This document shows positions 8,433 through 17,369 of a stretch of 64,000 nt of DNA, piece by piece. Below the pieces are notes generated by a model. The model saw nothing but the letters and a program-made list of their open reading frames with translations. It made no database searches and had not been told where the DNA came from. The stretch covers positions 19,598 through 83,597 of the forward strand of contig JALWMK010000162.1 of assembly GCA_027083925.1 (NCBI GenBank), given 5' to 3'. Position numbers and translations under genes: made by a program. The DNA comes from Sedimenticola sp. GTDB taxonomy: Bacteria; Pseudomonadota; Gammaproteobacteria; Chromatiales; Chromatiaceae. Numbering within the stretch: the first letter of the stretch is position 1; each line of letters opens with the position of its first letter.

Positions 8433-9664
8433 TGCGTATCGCCTATATCTGCGCAGATCCCGGCATCCCTGTGTTTGGCTGTAAAGGGTGTTCATTGCAT
8501 GTGCAAGAGATACTCCTCGCCTTATTGCAGTTGGGCATGGAGGTAACCCTGTTTACCGCCAAGCTGGGAGGCGATCCCCCGGAAGAGCTGCACAAGCTGG
8601 CCTGCCGGGAACTTCCAGCGCCTGCCGAATGCGGGGAAAAACCGGTTCGCGCCCTCCGCGAACAACATGCCATGGATGCCCATGACTGGTATATGCAAAC
8701 ATTGCTGCAAGAAGGTGAATTTGATTTGGTATACGAGCGTTACTCCCTGTGGAGCCACGTGGGAGTGACTTACGCTTCCCGGCATGGAATTCCATCCGTT
8801 CTGGAAGTAAACGCCCCGCTGATGGAGGAAGCGAAAAACTACCGCGGGCTGGTTCACGAACAGCAGGCGCAGCGGATCGCCCGGAAAAATTTCCACCACG
8901 CCAGCCTGATCTGCTGTGTCTCGCAGGCGGTGGCAGATTATATCCTGACCTTCGCAACCCATGACCAACAACCTGCTTTGCCTGTAATTGTCACCCCCAA
9001 TGCCGTCAACCCCCAACGCTTTAGCCAACCGCCCCGTGCTCCCGGCACGCACCGGGACGAGTTGGTCATTGGCTTTGTGGGAACCCTCAAGCCCTGGCAT
9101 GGCATCGAGCATCTCCTGCACGCTTTCGCCCGCTTTCGCCAAGCCAATCCTGCCAGAAAAGCCACCTTGCTGGTAGTGGGCGATGGGCCGCAACGCGCTG
9201 CCATGGAAGCATTGGCGGAACAGCTGGATATCAGCAACCATTTGCAATGCGCGGGCGCAGTGCCACCAGCTGAAATACCCGGATGGCTGGCAAGAATGGA
9301 TATTGCCGTAGCCCCTTATCCACCACTGGACAATTTTTACTTCTCTCCCTTGAAAGTTTTTGAATACATGGCGGCCGGACTTCCTGTTATCGCCAGCGAC
9401 ATCGGGCAAATCAAGGATTTGATTCAACACCGGCGCAATGGCTTGCGGGTACCACCAGGATCGGTGCGTGCATTGACCCAGGCGCTGCAATACCTTGCCG
9501 ATCATCCACAACTGGCGGCACAACTGGGGAAACAGGCCAGACAACACATCCTTGAACGCTATACCTGGAATGCGGTCGCCAGGCGGGTGCTCACACAGGT
9601 GTTTGGCCGGGACAAGCAGACAAAATCCCTTTCCTGCCAGGCCTCCCAGGGAGGAGCAGGCTAA
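8432..9664 (+). CDS. GT4-family glycosyltransferase
   Basis: About 410 residues with a GT-B fold: N-terminal MRIAYICADPGIPVFGCKGC, linker NPQRF, donor-domain start GFVGTLKPWHGIEHL (about residue 210), GDGPQR, and the EX7E-type region SPLKVFEYMAAGLPVIASDIG near residue 305. ATG at 8432 is preferred to the TTG one codon upstream. It overlaps the previous stop, and its own stop overlaps the ABC transporter start in TAATG. Tight coupling of five genes here argues for one pathway. Acceptor and donor are unknown. Confidence 0.83.
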   Translation: MRIAYICADPGIPVFGCKGCSLHVQEILLALLQLGMEVTLFTAKLGGDPPEELHKLACRELPAPAECGEKPVRALREQHAMDAHDWYMQTLLQEGEFDLVYERYSLWSHVGVTYASRHGIPSVLEVNAPLMEEAKNYRGLVHEQQAQRIARKNFHHASLICCVSQAVADYILTFATHDQQPALPVIVTPNAVNPQRFSQPPRAPGTHRDELVIGFVGTLKPWHGIEHLLHAFARFRQANPARKATLLVVGDGPQRAAMEALAEQLDISNHLQCAGAVPPAEIPGWLARMDIAVAPYPPLDNFYFSPLKVFEYMAAGLPVIASDIGQIKDLIQHRRNGLRVPPGSVRALTQALQYLADHPQLAAQLGKQARQHILERYTWNAVARRVLTQVFGRDKQTKSLSCQASQGGAG

Positions 9665-11508
9665 TGGCGCGCCCGAAAACCATGCGCACAGCCTTGCCGG
9701 GCATTTTGCATTTTGTGCGGTATTTTGCTCCCGCCATCAAGGAGCACAAGGGAACCATCGGCGTGGCGATGATCGCCCTGTTCCTGCAGACCCTGTTCAG
9801 CTTGCTGGAACCCTGGCCGCTGAAGTTCGTCATCGACCTGATTACTGATTCACAGCAGGGCCGGACACAGGGGTTGTTGCCAGCGTTCATCATGGAACTG
9901 TCAACCACGGAATTTCTCACCTTGCTGGCAATTGCACTGATCATCTTTGCTTCCTTGCGCGCCTTGTTTACCTACATCAGCACCATCGCTTTCGCACTGG
10001 TGGGACACCAGGTATTGATGCGGGTACGGGAACAGCTGTTCAAACACATGCAACGGCTTTCCCTTTCCTACCACTCCGAGGCGCGCAGTGGCGATCTGGT
10101 AATGCGCCTGCTGAGTGATATCGGCATGATACGCGAGGTCACCGTCACCGCAATCCTGCCGTTGCTGGGCAACTTTCTGGTTCTGGCGGGCATGCTGGGG
10201 GTCATGTTCTGGCTGAACTGGCAACTGACCCTGGTTGTGGTCACCATTATGCCCGCCCTGTTTTTCCTGACGCTGTTCAAGAGCCGCAAGATCCAGCAAG
10301 TTTCCCGCAAGAACCGCCAACGGGAAGGGGCCATGGCCGCTACTGCATCAGAAACCATTGGCGCTATCCAGACCGTGCAGTCCCTGTCACTGGAAGCGGC
10401 TTTTTCCAGCCATTTTTCCGCACAGAACAAGAAAAGCGTCAAGGAAGGCGTCAAGGCGAAACGGCTTGCCGCCAGTCTGGAGCGCTTAGTAGACGTGCAA
10501 GTCGCCATTGCCTTGGCGCTGGTGCTCTGGTTTGGCGCCCAGCATGTGCTCGAGGGCACGCTCAGCCCGGGAGAGTTGCTGATTTTCGTTTTCTACCTCA
10601 AGCGGGTTTTTCGCCCGCTGCGCGACTTTGCAAAATATACCTCACGACTCGCCAAGGCATCCGCCTCCGGGGAGCGCGTACTGGAGGTGCTGCAGCAGGA
10701 GCCGGACATCAAGGATCAACCCGGCGCCTCGGCTGCCCCCCCCTTTCGGGGAGACGTTTGTTTTCAGGACGTTCATTTCGGCTATATTGATGCACACCCG
10801 GTGCTCAAGGGCATTGATCTGGATATTCCGGCTGGAGAAACCCTCGCCATTGTCGGCGCTTCCGGAAGCGGCAAGACCACCTTGTCCAATCTGCTGTTAC
10901 GCCTGTATGACCCCCAACAGGGCAGGGTGCTGATAGACGGGCAGGATGTCCGTGGCCTGACGCTGGCCTCACTACGCGAGCAAATGAGCGTGGTATTGCA
11001 AGATGGCTTGCTGTTCTCCGGCACTATCCTGGAGAACATCGTTATCAGCCGGCCCAATGCCACACAAAAAGCTGTCGAAAAAGCGGCACGTATCGCCAAC
11101 GCCCATGCCTTTATCGAACAGCTTCCCCAGGGATATCAAACCCCCGTGGGAGAGCGCGGCGTCACCTTGTCACAAGGGCAGCGGCAGCGCATCGCCATCG
11201 CCCGCGCCGCGCTGCAGGACACTCCCATCCTGATCCTGGACGAACCCACCACCGGGCTGGACAAGGACAATGAACATAAGGTCAGCCTGGCCTTGAAGCG
11301 GCTGGCACGAGGGCGAACCACCTTGTACATCACGCATCGGCTGGACGCCGCATTGCAGGCGGACCGGGTTGCCCTGTTCGCCCAGGGGCGCATTCTGGCC
11401 TGTACCACACCGCACAAACTCATGGAAACCAATCAGTCCTTCATGGAGCTTTTCCAACTTCAGCAGAACGGCAGGGAGACCCAAACCAACAACGAGGGCG
11501 CCTCATGA
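9664..11508 (+). CDS. MsbA-like ABC exporter (fused permease and ATPase)
   Basis: The 614-residue half-transporter would act as a homodimer in the inner membrane. The N-terminal part has six membrane helices (about residues 25-320). The ATPase domain has Walker A GASGSGKTT (about residue 398), Q-loop SVVLQDGLLF, signature LSQGQRQRI (LSGGQ with the third position Gln), Walker B ILILDEPTTGLD and the switch His in ITHRLD. The family moves lipids, lipid-linked sugars or peptides. With three glycosyltransferases upstream, a lipid-linked glycan is the likely cargo (inference). It overlaps both neighbours by start/stop codons. Confidence 0.88.
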   Translation: MARPKTMRTALPGILHFVRYFAPAIKEHKGTIGVAMIALFLQTLFSLLEPWPLKFVIDLITDSQQGRTQGLLPAFIMELSTTEFLTLLAIALIIFASLRALFTYISTIAFALVGHQVLMRVREQLFKHMQRLSLSYHSEARSGDLVMRLLSDIGMIREVTVTAILPLLGNFLVLAGMLGVMFWLNWQLTLVVVTIMPALFFLTLFKSRKIQQVSRKNRQREGAMAATASETIGAIQTVQSLSLEAAFSSHFSAQNKKSVKEGVKAKRLAASLERLVDVQVAIALALVLWFGAQHVLEGTLSPGELLIFVFYLKRVFRPLRDFAKYTSRLAKASASGERVLEVLQQEPDIKDQPGASAAPPFRGDVCFQDVHFGYIDAHPVLKGIDLDIPAGETLAIVGASGSGKTTLSNLLLRLYDPQQGRVLIDGQDVRGLTLASLREQMSVVLQDGLLFSGTILENIVISRPNATQKAVEKAARIANAHAFIEQLPQGYQTPVGERGVTLSQGQRQRIAIARAALQDTPILILDEPTTGLDKDNEHKVSLALKRLARGRTTLYITHRLDAALQADRVALFAQGRILACTTPHKLMETNQSFMELFQLQQNGRETQTNNEGAS

Positions 11509-13829
11509 CGCACGCCGATGGTTTATCGACCATGCCAATGGATAAACGCATCAAAGGCTGGAAGTATTTGCTGGATACGCGGCTACTGTTGCAAGAACTG
11601 CAAAGCGCCCTGCCTCAAATCAAAATCCAGTCAATCCAGAAACACTATATTCGCTACAAACCCGGCACCAGCCTTCTGGTGTGCTATCAAATGCAGACAG
11701 ACAGTTGTCGTTATTCTCTTTACGCCAAATCCTATAACGCCAAGTATTCCAAGCTGCCCAACAGCGAGAAAAAGTATTTTGAAGCCATAGTTGGAGGCAT
11801 TGGGCATCTGATTTTGCCCCGGAAAAATATCGAGATTTACCTGTCGCCCAATGATGCCCGTTTGCGTTCCATTCGGCGCCTGCAAAGCACGCACCGCAGA
11901 TACGTACTGCTCAAGCGGACGCTCCGGAACGGCTCCGGCAACAAGGATTTCCGCTTTGCCTCCATCAGGACGTTGCAGTACAAACCGGAACGACGCTATG
12001 TTGCCTGCCTGACCTTGCCGGAAGGACACAAGGCAGTACTCAAGGCCTACCGGCAACGAGCCTACAAACAAACACTTGCCCACATACAACAATTGGACGC
12101 CCTGGGTATTTCATACTTCCCGCCCCTGATTGGGCAGCACAAAGGATACGGCATATTGCTTTTCGAATGGCGCGAGGGAGAATTACTCACCGAGAGCTGG
12201 CTACGCACCGATTTTGATACCTCCATACTGGAGAAACTGGCGCGGCAACTGGCCAGCTTTCATCGAGGAACATGGCGGCAAACCATCTCGCCACGCAAAA
12301 ACGACCTGCCGGCCATCGTAGAGGGCATGAAGTATCTTACACCCCGGCTATATGACACTGCCACCCGCCTGGTTGAGCAGCTGCAGCTGCAGCTGCAGCA
12401 AATCCCCGACCTCAAGGCACGCTGCCATGGGGACTTCTATGCAAAACAGATTCTTTGTCATGAAAACAACCTGTACTGGCTGGACCTGGATGACATCTCC
12501 CTGGCGCACCCTGGCAGGGACATAGGAACATTCGTGGCTCACCTGCAATGGGATGTATTGCGCCACCGCCTGACGCCTCAGCAGGCGGCGCATTACGAAC
12601 AGGTATTCATCCACGCCTATCAACGCCATGCAACACAGAAGCTGCCATCGCAACACCTGTACACCCTTGTCGCCCTGCATCTGTTCCAGTTGATCCATCA
12701 TCCGTTTCGCAACTGCGAAACGCAATGGGTCGAGCAAACGGAAAAAATGCTGGCCTGCATCCAGAAATACCTGCAACAGGGGGTGCATCAGGAACCAAAG
12801 AATATCACCCGGGTCCATCCCCGGCATCCCCGTATCCACAACCCGTTTACACTGATAAAAGATGCCACTTTGCACCTCCTGCTCCAGCGGGCGCTTGATC
12901 CGGCACAGTGCATACGCTGGTTTAACAAATACCTTCCGGAACATTATATTCAGGCTGTGGAAGAAATTTCGGCACTACGATACAAACCAGGAAAGCGGCT
13001 TCTCCTGCGCTACGAACTCATGACTGCCAGCGGCAAACTAACCCTGATTGGAAAGATTCGGGCCAAGGGGCTGCACCGTTCGGCATTTCGTACCAACCAG
13101 CAGCTCTTTGAAAAACAGCATGCCCTGTCTGCCGACAAAGGCTGGCAGGTTCCACAACCACTGTGCATGATTCCCGAGTGCCAGATGTGGCTGCAGCGAG
13201 AGGTGCCCGGAAATGAATACACACAACTGCTCAGCGAAGGCACTGGAGGAGCCATGGCAGAGGCCATTGCCACAATGAGCTATAACCTGCACCACAGCGG
13301 CATCCAGGTCAAAAAAGCACATGGCATGGCACAGGAACTGGAGGTTCTGAAACAGCAACTTTACAAAGTTGCGGAACGACACCCCCATTGGCAATCCGAC
13401 ATCCACAAGCTCTACACGCTACTGCAGCGATATTCACTTCCACTGCTGAACCGGCCCGCCCGCTGCATTCACCGGGACTTCTACCCCGACCAGATCATGG
13501 TGGACAACCAGCAGCTTTATCTGCTGGATCTGGATTTGGCTTGCATGGGAGATCCCTGCCTGGATATTGGTAACTTTATCGCTCACATCCAGGAGCAGGC
13601 GCTACGGGAAAAAGGTGATTTGCATGCCTACCAGAGCATTACAGAACGCATCTCCGGACATTATCTGCAACTGGCCGGACAACAGCCACAGGACGCAAAA
13701 GCCATCGCCATCTATCAATTACTGAGCCTGGCCCGGCACATCGCCATCAGCCAGCGCCTGCCCGAACGCAGCCACCTGACACCCCTTTTACTGACAGCCA
13801 CACTTGAACAGGTACAAGCAGGACTATGA
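11505..13829 (+). CDS. Tandem APH-fold kinase-like protein
   Basis: The 774-residue protein is an internal duplication of an aminoglycoside-phosphotransferase-like fold. Each half begins with a strand block containing RYKPG (about residues 47 and 495). Each half has a Brenner-type catalytic motif: HGDFYAKQ near residue 306 and HRDFYPDQ near residue 654. Each then has a metal-binding motif: LDLDD and LDLDL, with DIGTFVAH / DIGNFIAH after it. In both halves the usual Asn of the HxDxxxxN motif is Gln. The Asp residues are kept. The family phosphorylates small hydroxylated compounds including sugars. In this cluster a sugar or glycan-modifying kinase is plausible, but no substrate can be deduced. 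Start and stop overlap both neighbours (ATGA), so it belongs to the operon. Confidence 0.8.
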   Translation: MTHADGLSTMPMDKRIKGWKYLLDTRLLLQELQSALPQIKIQSIQKHYIRYKPGTSLLVCYQMQTDSCRYSLYAKSYNAKYSKLPNSEKKYFEAIVGGIGHLILPRKNIEIYLSPNDARLRSIRRLQSTHRRYVLLKRTLRNGSGNKDFRFASIRTLQYKPERRYVACLTLPEGHKAVLKAYRQRAYKQTLAHIQQLDALGISYFPPLIGQHKGYGILLFEWREGELLTESWLRTDFDTSILEKLARQLASFHRGTWRQTISPRKNDLPAIVEGMKYLTPRLYDTATRLVEQLQLQLQQIPDLKARCHGDFYAKQILCHENNLYWLDLDDISLAHPGRDIGTFVAHLQWDVLRHRLTPQQAAHYEQVFIHAYQRHATQKLPSQHLYTLVALHLFQLIHHPFRNCETQWVEQTEKMLACIQKYLQQGVHQEPKNITRVHPRHPRIHNPFTLIKDATLHLLLQRALDPAQCIRWFNKYLPEHYIQAVEEISALRYKPGKRLLLRYELMTASGKLTLIGKIRAKGLHRSAFRTNQQLFEKQHALSADKGWQVPQPLCMIPECQMWLQREVPGNEYTQLLSEGTGGAMAEAIATMSYNLHHSGIQVKKAHGMAQELEVLKQQLYKVAERHPHWQSDIHKLYTLLQRYSLPLLNRPARCIHRDFYPDQIMVDNQQLYLLDLDLACMGDPCLDIGNFIAHIQEQALREKGDLHAYQSITERISGHYLQLAGQQPQDAKAIAIYQLLSLARHIAISQRLPERSHLTPLLLTATLEQVQAGL

Positions 13830-13846
13830 GTAACCCCTTGATTTTA

Positions 13847-14126
13847 TTAACCCGGCAACCAAATATGTCGCCCTCAGCCGCCCTGTCTGCGCGGGTGGCA
13901 AGGCATCAACGCGCCGCTGTAGCCATTCTACAGCAAGTGTTGATAACGCAGTCCACCCGCGCAGACAGGACGGGTTTTCCTTTTAATATCAATTTGTTAG
14001 GCGCTTCAAACAGGGCGCGTCTCGGCGTTGCGGCTTTTGACAAGGGCTTGCCATTGCCTGCAAGCCGCGCCTTGATACGCCCCCTGTTTGAAGCACTGAG
14101 GGCGACATATTTGGTTGCCGGGTTAA
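13847..14126 (+). mobile_element. MITE family 3, complete copy
   Basis: The 280-base element is bounded by perfect 31-bp terminal inverted repeats (13847-13877 and 14096-14126), outer bases TTAACCCGGCAACC. TA flanks it on both sides. It contains two nested inverted repeats: 13882-13898 with 13953-13969, and a second built on GCTTCAAACAGGG / CCCTGTTTGAAGC near 14005 and 14085. It has no open frame of its own with coding character. It is inserted just after the start of the alginate-export-type frame and remains in frame with it. Confidence 0.85.
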
Positions 14127-15574
14127 TACCAAGACGAACAGTAACAGCCTGTGGAACCTTGTTACTTGCACTGGTGCCCTTGCTCGCTCTCGCCCAGGAT
14201 GCACAGCAAACCAATGCCAGCAATAACCAGATCATCATCAGCAACCCCGACGACTCCCGGCCAGACGACCAGTTCGCCATACAGGTATTCGGGCGCGACC
14301 TGATCATTGGGGGAGAATATGAAATCCGTGCCGAACAACGGGGCAACTATGCCCTCAGCGATACAGACAACGACCGGGAAACCTACCGGCAGAAACTGGA
14401 GCTGGAGTTTCGCTACAATATCAGTTCCCAGGTAAAAGCCCTGCTGGAAACCAAACTGATTTCCTCTGCCGATCATCGCGCAGACCGCAGCAGTCATCTC
14501 GACACCCTGGAACGAGGGGAAAGCTGGCTGGATGTCAGCCGCCCCCTGGGCAGCCAAAGCACCCTCGGCCTGCGTATCGGCAGACAGAATTTTGCCGAAG
14601 AACGCGAATGGTGGTGGGATGAAGACCTGGATGCAGTGCGCCTCTACTATGCCTCTCCACAGCTCAATCTCGAACTGGGTCTGGCCGAAGAACTTGGCGG
14701 CAAAGCCACCAACCAGCCCCTGCCGGAAAACAAAAAGGACATCCAACGTGTGCTGGCACATCTGACCTGGGAATACAGCAAAGGTCACAAGCTGGAACTG
14801 TTCAGCCTCTATCACGACGACCGCTCCTCCACGCCTGAGGTTGGCGATCAGCTCGCCGCAGACAAGGAAGACACATCCGATGCTCGCCTCATCTGGTACG
14901 GCATTCGGGCACATGGCAAAGACAAGATCAAAGGGCTTGGGAAAATCCGCTACTGGGTGGATCTGGGTGCGGTGAAAGGCAAAGAAGATCTGCTGGATTT
15001 CGATGATATTTCCGCACGGCGCGTTGAAGTCACCGATGCCGCCCGGAAGAATGTAAAAGGCAGCGCCTTCGACATCGGCGTTACGCTGAAAAGCAAATTG
15101 CCAGGACGCCCATCGTTTACGCTAAGCTTTGCCCAAGGTTCTGGCGACAGTAACCCAGACGACGGTACCGACCGCACCTTCCGGCAAACCGGGCTGAACG
15201 ACAACAACAGCAAATTCAGCGGCGTAGACAGCTTTCGCTACTACGGCGAATTGCTCCGGCCACAACTGTCCAATATCCGCATCAGCACCGCCAGTCTTGG
15301 CTATCCGCTGTTTCGCGATAGCTCCATTGAAATCCTCTACCACCGTTACCACCAGATTGACGCCAGCGACCGACTCAGCAGCCGCCTGCGCATCAAACCC
15401 GATGGACTTCAAACTCATCTTGGCGATGAAATTGACGTCGTACTGGGGCTGGAGGAGTGGAAAAAACTGGAGCTGGAACTGGTCGGTTCGGTGTTTCGCG
15501 CCGGAGATGCGTTTGCAGATCGTGAAGGCGATCTGTCGTATTTCATCAACCTGAAAGTCAACTACAATTTCTAA
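14111..15574 (+). CDS. Alginate-export (AlgE)-family outer-membrane barrel
   Basis: The mature protein of about 460 residues is made of amphipathic beta strands with Asp/Arg-rich loops. It contains phrases typical of the alginate-export family (YEIRAEQRGNY, LELEFRYNISSQVKALLETKL, LRIGRQNFAEEREWWWDEDLDAVR), ends in NYNF, and should form an outer-membrane pore for the polymer made by this operon. The frame is open from an ATG at 13826 overlapping the kinase-like gene. Its first 95 codons, however, are the family 3 element. An in-frame TTG at 14111, inside the element's right terminal repeat and 8 bases after GAGGG, gives a conventional signal peptide (AGLIPRRTV, then a hydrophobic core ending LALAQ). 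I place the start there with moderate confidence; the alternative is 13826. Confidence 0.75.
   Translation: MVAGLIPRRTVTACGTLLLALVPLLALAQDAQQTNASNNQIIISNPDDSRPDDQFAIQVFGRDLIIGGEYEIRAEQRGNYALSDTDNDRETYRQKLELEFRYNISSQVKALLETKLISSADHRADRSSHLDTLERGESWLDVSRPLGSQSTLGLRIGRQNFAEEREWWWDEDLDAVRLYYASPQLNLELGLAEELGGKATNQPLPENKKDIQRVLAHLTWEYSKGHKLELFSLYHDDRSSTPEVGDQLAADKEDTSDARLIWYGIRAHGKDKIKGLGKIRYWVDLGAVKGKEDLLDFDDISARRVEVTDAARKNVKGSAFDIGVTLKSKLPGRPSFTLSFAQGSGDSNPDDGTDRTFRQTGLNDNNSKFSGVDSFRYYGELLRPQLSNIRISTASLGYPLFRDSSIEILYHRYHQIDASDRLSSRLRIKPDGLQTHLGDEIDVVLGLEEWKKLELELVGSVFRAGDAFADREGDLSYFINLKVNYNF
14130..14149. repeat. Family 2 terminal-repeat fragment inside the barrel gene
   Basis: The bases AAGACGAACAGTAACA match the family 2 outer end exactly and lie 4 bases after the family 3 element. 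They encode part of the signal peptide (RRTVTA). The same order, family 3 then family 2 end, occurs at 7097. Confidence 0.5.
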
Positions 15575-15619
15575 CCTGCGTATTTCGCCAGAATACCTGG
15601 GTTACTGGAGGATTGCACA

Positions 15620-16957
15620 TTGAAAATTAGCGTATACGGCACCGGCTATGTAGGATTGGTAACAGGGGCCTGTTTTTCTGAGATGGGCAATACAGTAACC
15701 TGCATGGACATTGACGAATCAAAAATCGAGGGGCTGAAAAAAGGCATACTCCCGATTTATGAACCTGGGCTGGAGCAACTGGTGCAGGAAAACCACAGGG
15801 AAGAACGGCTGAAGTTTACAGCTTCCATAAAGGTCGCGGCAGCCAACTCCAGCTGTCATTTTATCGCTGTGGGCACCCCCCCCAGAGAAGATGGTTCAGC
15901 GGATCTGCTGCACGTTCTGGAAGTTGCGGGGCAAATCGGTCAGCACCTGCAAAAAAAGTACAATGTGATCGTAAACAAATCAACGGTTCCGGTTGGCACA
16001 GCAGAAAAAGTTACCAGAATCATCCGGGACAAGCTGGATAACCGGGGCATTTCCGGCATTGAGTTTGATGTGGTCAGCAATCCGGAGTTCCTTAAAGAAG
16101 GGACGGCCATAACCGACTTTATGCACCCCGACAGGGTTGTTATTGGGACCAACAGCAGCAGGGCGGAAAAAATCATGCATGGGCTCTATTCTTCTTTCAC
16201 CCGCGTCCATGACAGAGTCATGGCGATGGGCATACGCGAAGCCGAGATGACCAAGTACGCCGCCAATGCGATGTTAGCCACGAAAATATCCTACATCAAC
16301 GAAATCGCCTCTCTGTGTGAGGAACTTGACGTTGATGTGGAACAAGTGCGTGCAGGCATCGGTGCAGACAAACGCATTGGCTATCATTTTATTTATCCAG
16401 GTTGCGGTTATGGCGGCTCCTGTTTCCCAAAAGATATACGGGCGCTGCAAAGAATGGCCGCAGAGGTCGGCTTCACCCCCCATGTGCTCAATGCCGTGGA
16501 AACCAGGAATGCAATACAGAAAGAAAGCCTTTTCAACAAAATCAGCGCCCATTTTGGCCATGATCTCCAGGGAAAAACCATAGCGCTGTGGGGCTTGTCC
16601 TTCAAGCCCGGCACGGACGACATGCGGGAAGCGCCATCCCTGGTGCTAATCCGCTCACTCCTGAAAGCCGGAGCATCCGTCCAGGCTCATGACCCTGTTG
16701 CAAACCAAACTGCCAGAGAAGAGATGGACAAGCAGTGGATAACACAGCATCGCATCAGTTTTTTCGACCATCAGTATGATGCGCTGAACGGGGCTGATGC
16801 TCTGGCGCTCGTCACAGAATGGAAACCCTTTCGCAACCCGGACTATGAAATAGCCATGAATCGTTTGAACAGTCCCGTCATATTTGACGGGAGAAACCAG
16901 TACAACCCGAAGCATTTGAAAGAAATGGGCTTCAGATACTACGGAATTGGCAGGTAA
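15620..16957 (+). CDS. ugd: UDP-glucose 6-dehydrogenase
   Basis: The enzyme oxidises UDP-glucose to UDP-glucuronate with two NAD+. At 445 residues it has normal length. Motifs: N-terminal Rossmann loop YGTGYVGLVTG, NPEFLKEGTAI near residue 155, catalytic Cys in CGYGGSCFPKD near residue 265, and the C-terminal domain GLSFKPGTDDMREAPS. The start codon is TTG, supported by GGAG 10 bases upstream and by the conserved first strand KISVYG. It follows the barrel gene by 45 bases. It suggests that the polymer made by the preceding cluster contains uronic acids, consistent with an alginate-type export pore. Confidence 0.93.
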   Translation: MKISVYGTGYVGLVTGACFSEMGNTVTCMDIDESKIEGLKKGILPIYEPGLEQLVQENHREERLKFTASIKVAAANSSCHFIAVGTPPREDGSADLLHVLEVAGQIGQHLQKKYNVIVNKSTVPVGTAEKVTRIIRDKLDNRGISGIEFDVVSNPEFLKEGTAITDFMHPDRVVIGTNSSRAEKIMHGLYSSFTRVHDRVMAMGIREAEMTKYAANAMLATKISYINEIASLCEELDVDVEQVRAGIGADKRIGYHFIYPGCGYGGSCFPKDIRALQRMAAEVGFTPHVLNAVETRNAIQKESLFNKISAHFGHDLQGKTIALWGLSFKPGTDDMREAPSLVLIRSLLKAGASVQAHDPVANQTAREEMDKQWITQHRISFFDHQYDALNGADALALVTEWKPFRNPDYEIAMNRLNSPVIFDGRNQYNPKHLKEMGFRYYGIGR

Positions 16958-16966
16958 TAAAATACA

Positions 16967-17128
16967 ACCTGAATCCGTGGGTTCAGGGCGGATGCAGCGC
17001 GTATGATATTGATTCCCCGGTGGGATCAAAAAATCCTGGCTTCACCCTCAGGTCAAGCGGGCAATTTTTGAACCGCCGGGGAACCTACAGCTTGCGCTAT
17101 GCGCCGTCATGAAGCCACGGATTCAGGT
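16967..17128. repeat. 162-bp element with 19-bp inverted ends
   Basis: The left end (16967-16985) and right end (17110-17128) are inverted copies with one mismatch, built on CTGAATCCGTGG / CCACGGATTCAG. A second inner pair (TTCCCCGG near 17012, CCGGGGAA near 17083) allows a nested fold. It fills most of the 412-base gap between ugd and the PiT gene. Only one copy is in the window. It could be another MITE or a structured leader. Confidence 0.55.
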
Positions 17129-17369
17129 ACAAGACACCCTGTCGACACAGGAATGTGCTGAAGAGCCACCGGCTGACCACTCATAAACCCGGCCACCCTT
17201 TGCGCCGTATAACAATTTTCTCCATGCACATCAACCTTTTATTTAAAAAAACAATCCACAAACTCTTGTCCCCAAGCTCTTGCTTCTGGAGTAAAATTCA
17301 CCAAAATCATTCCTTGTTTTCACTTAGGGGCTCCGGAGCCGGTTCCGGAATGTAGGGGGACGCAACCGC

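Noticed and set aside
13847..14126. Integron attC site (GTTAGGC at 13995)
   Set aside because: One core-like heptamer is present, but no matching partner core at the proper distance, no integrase, and the perfect 31-bp ends fit a MITE better.
16958..17369. Pho box for the PiT transporter
   Set aside because: No stretch close to CTGTCATAAAACTGTCACAT was found on either strand.
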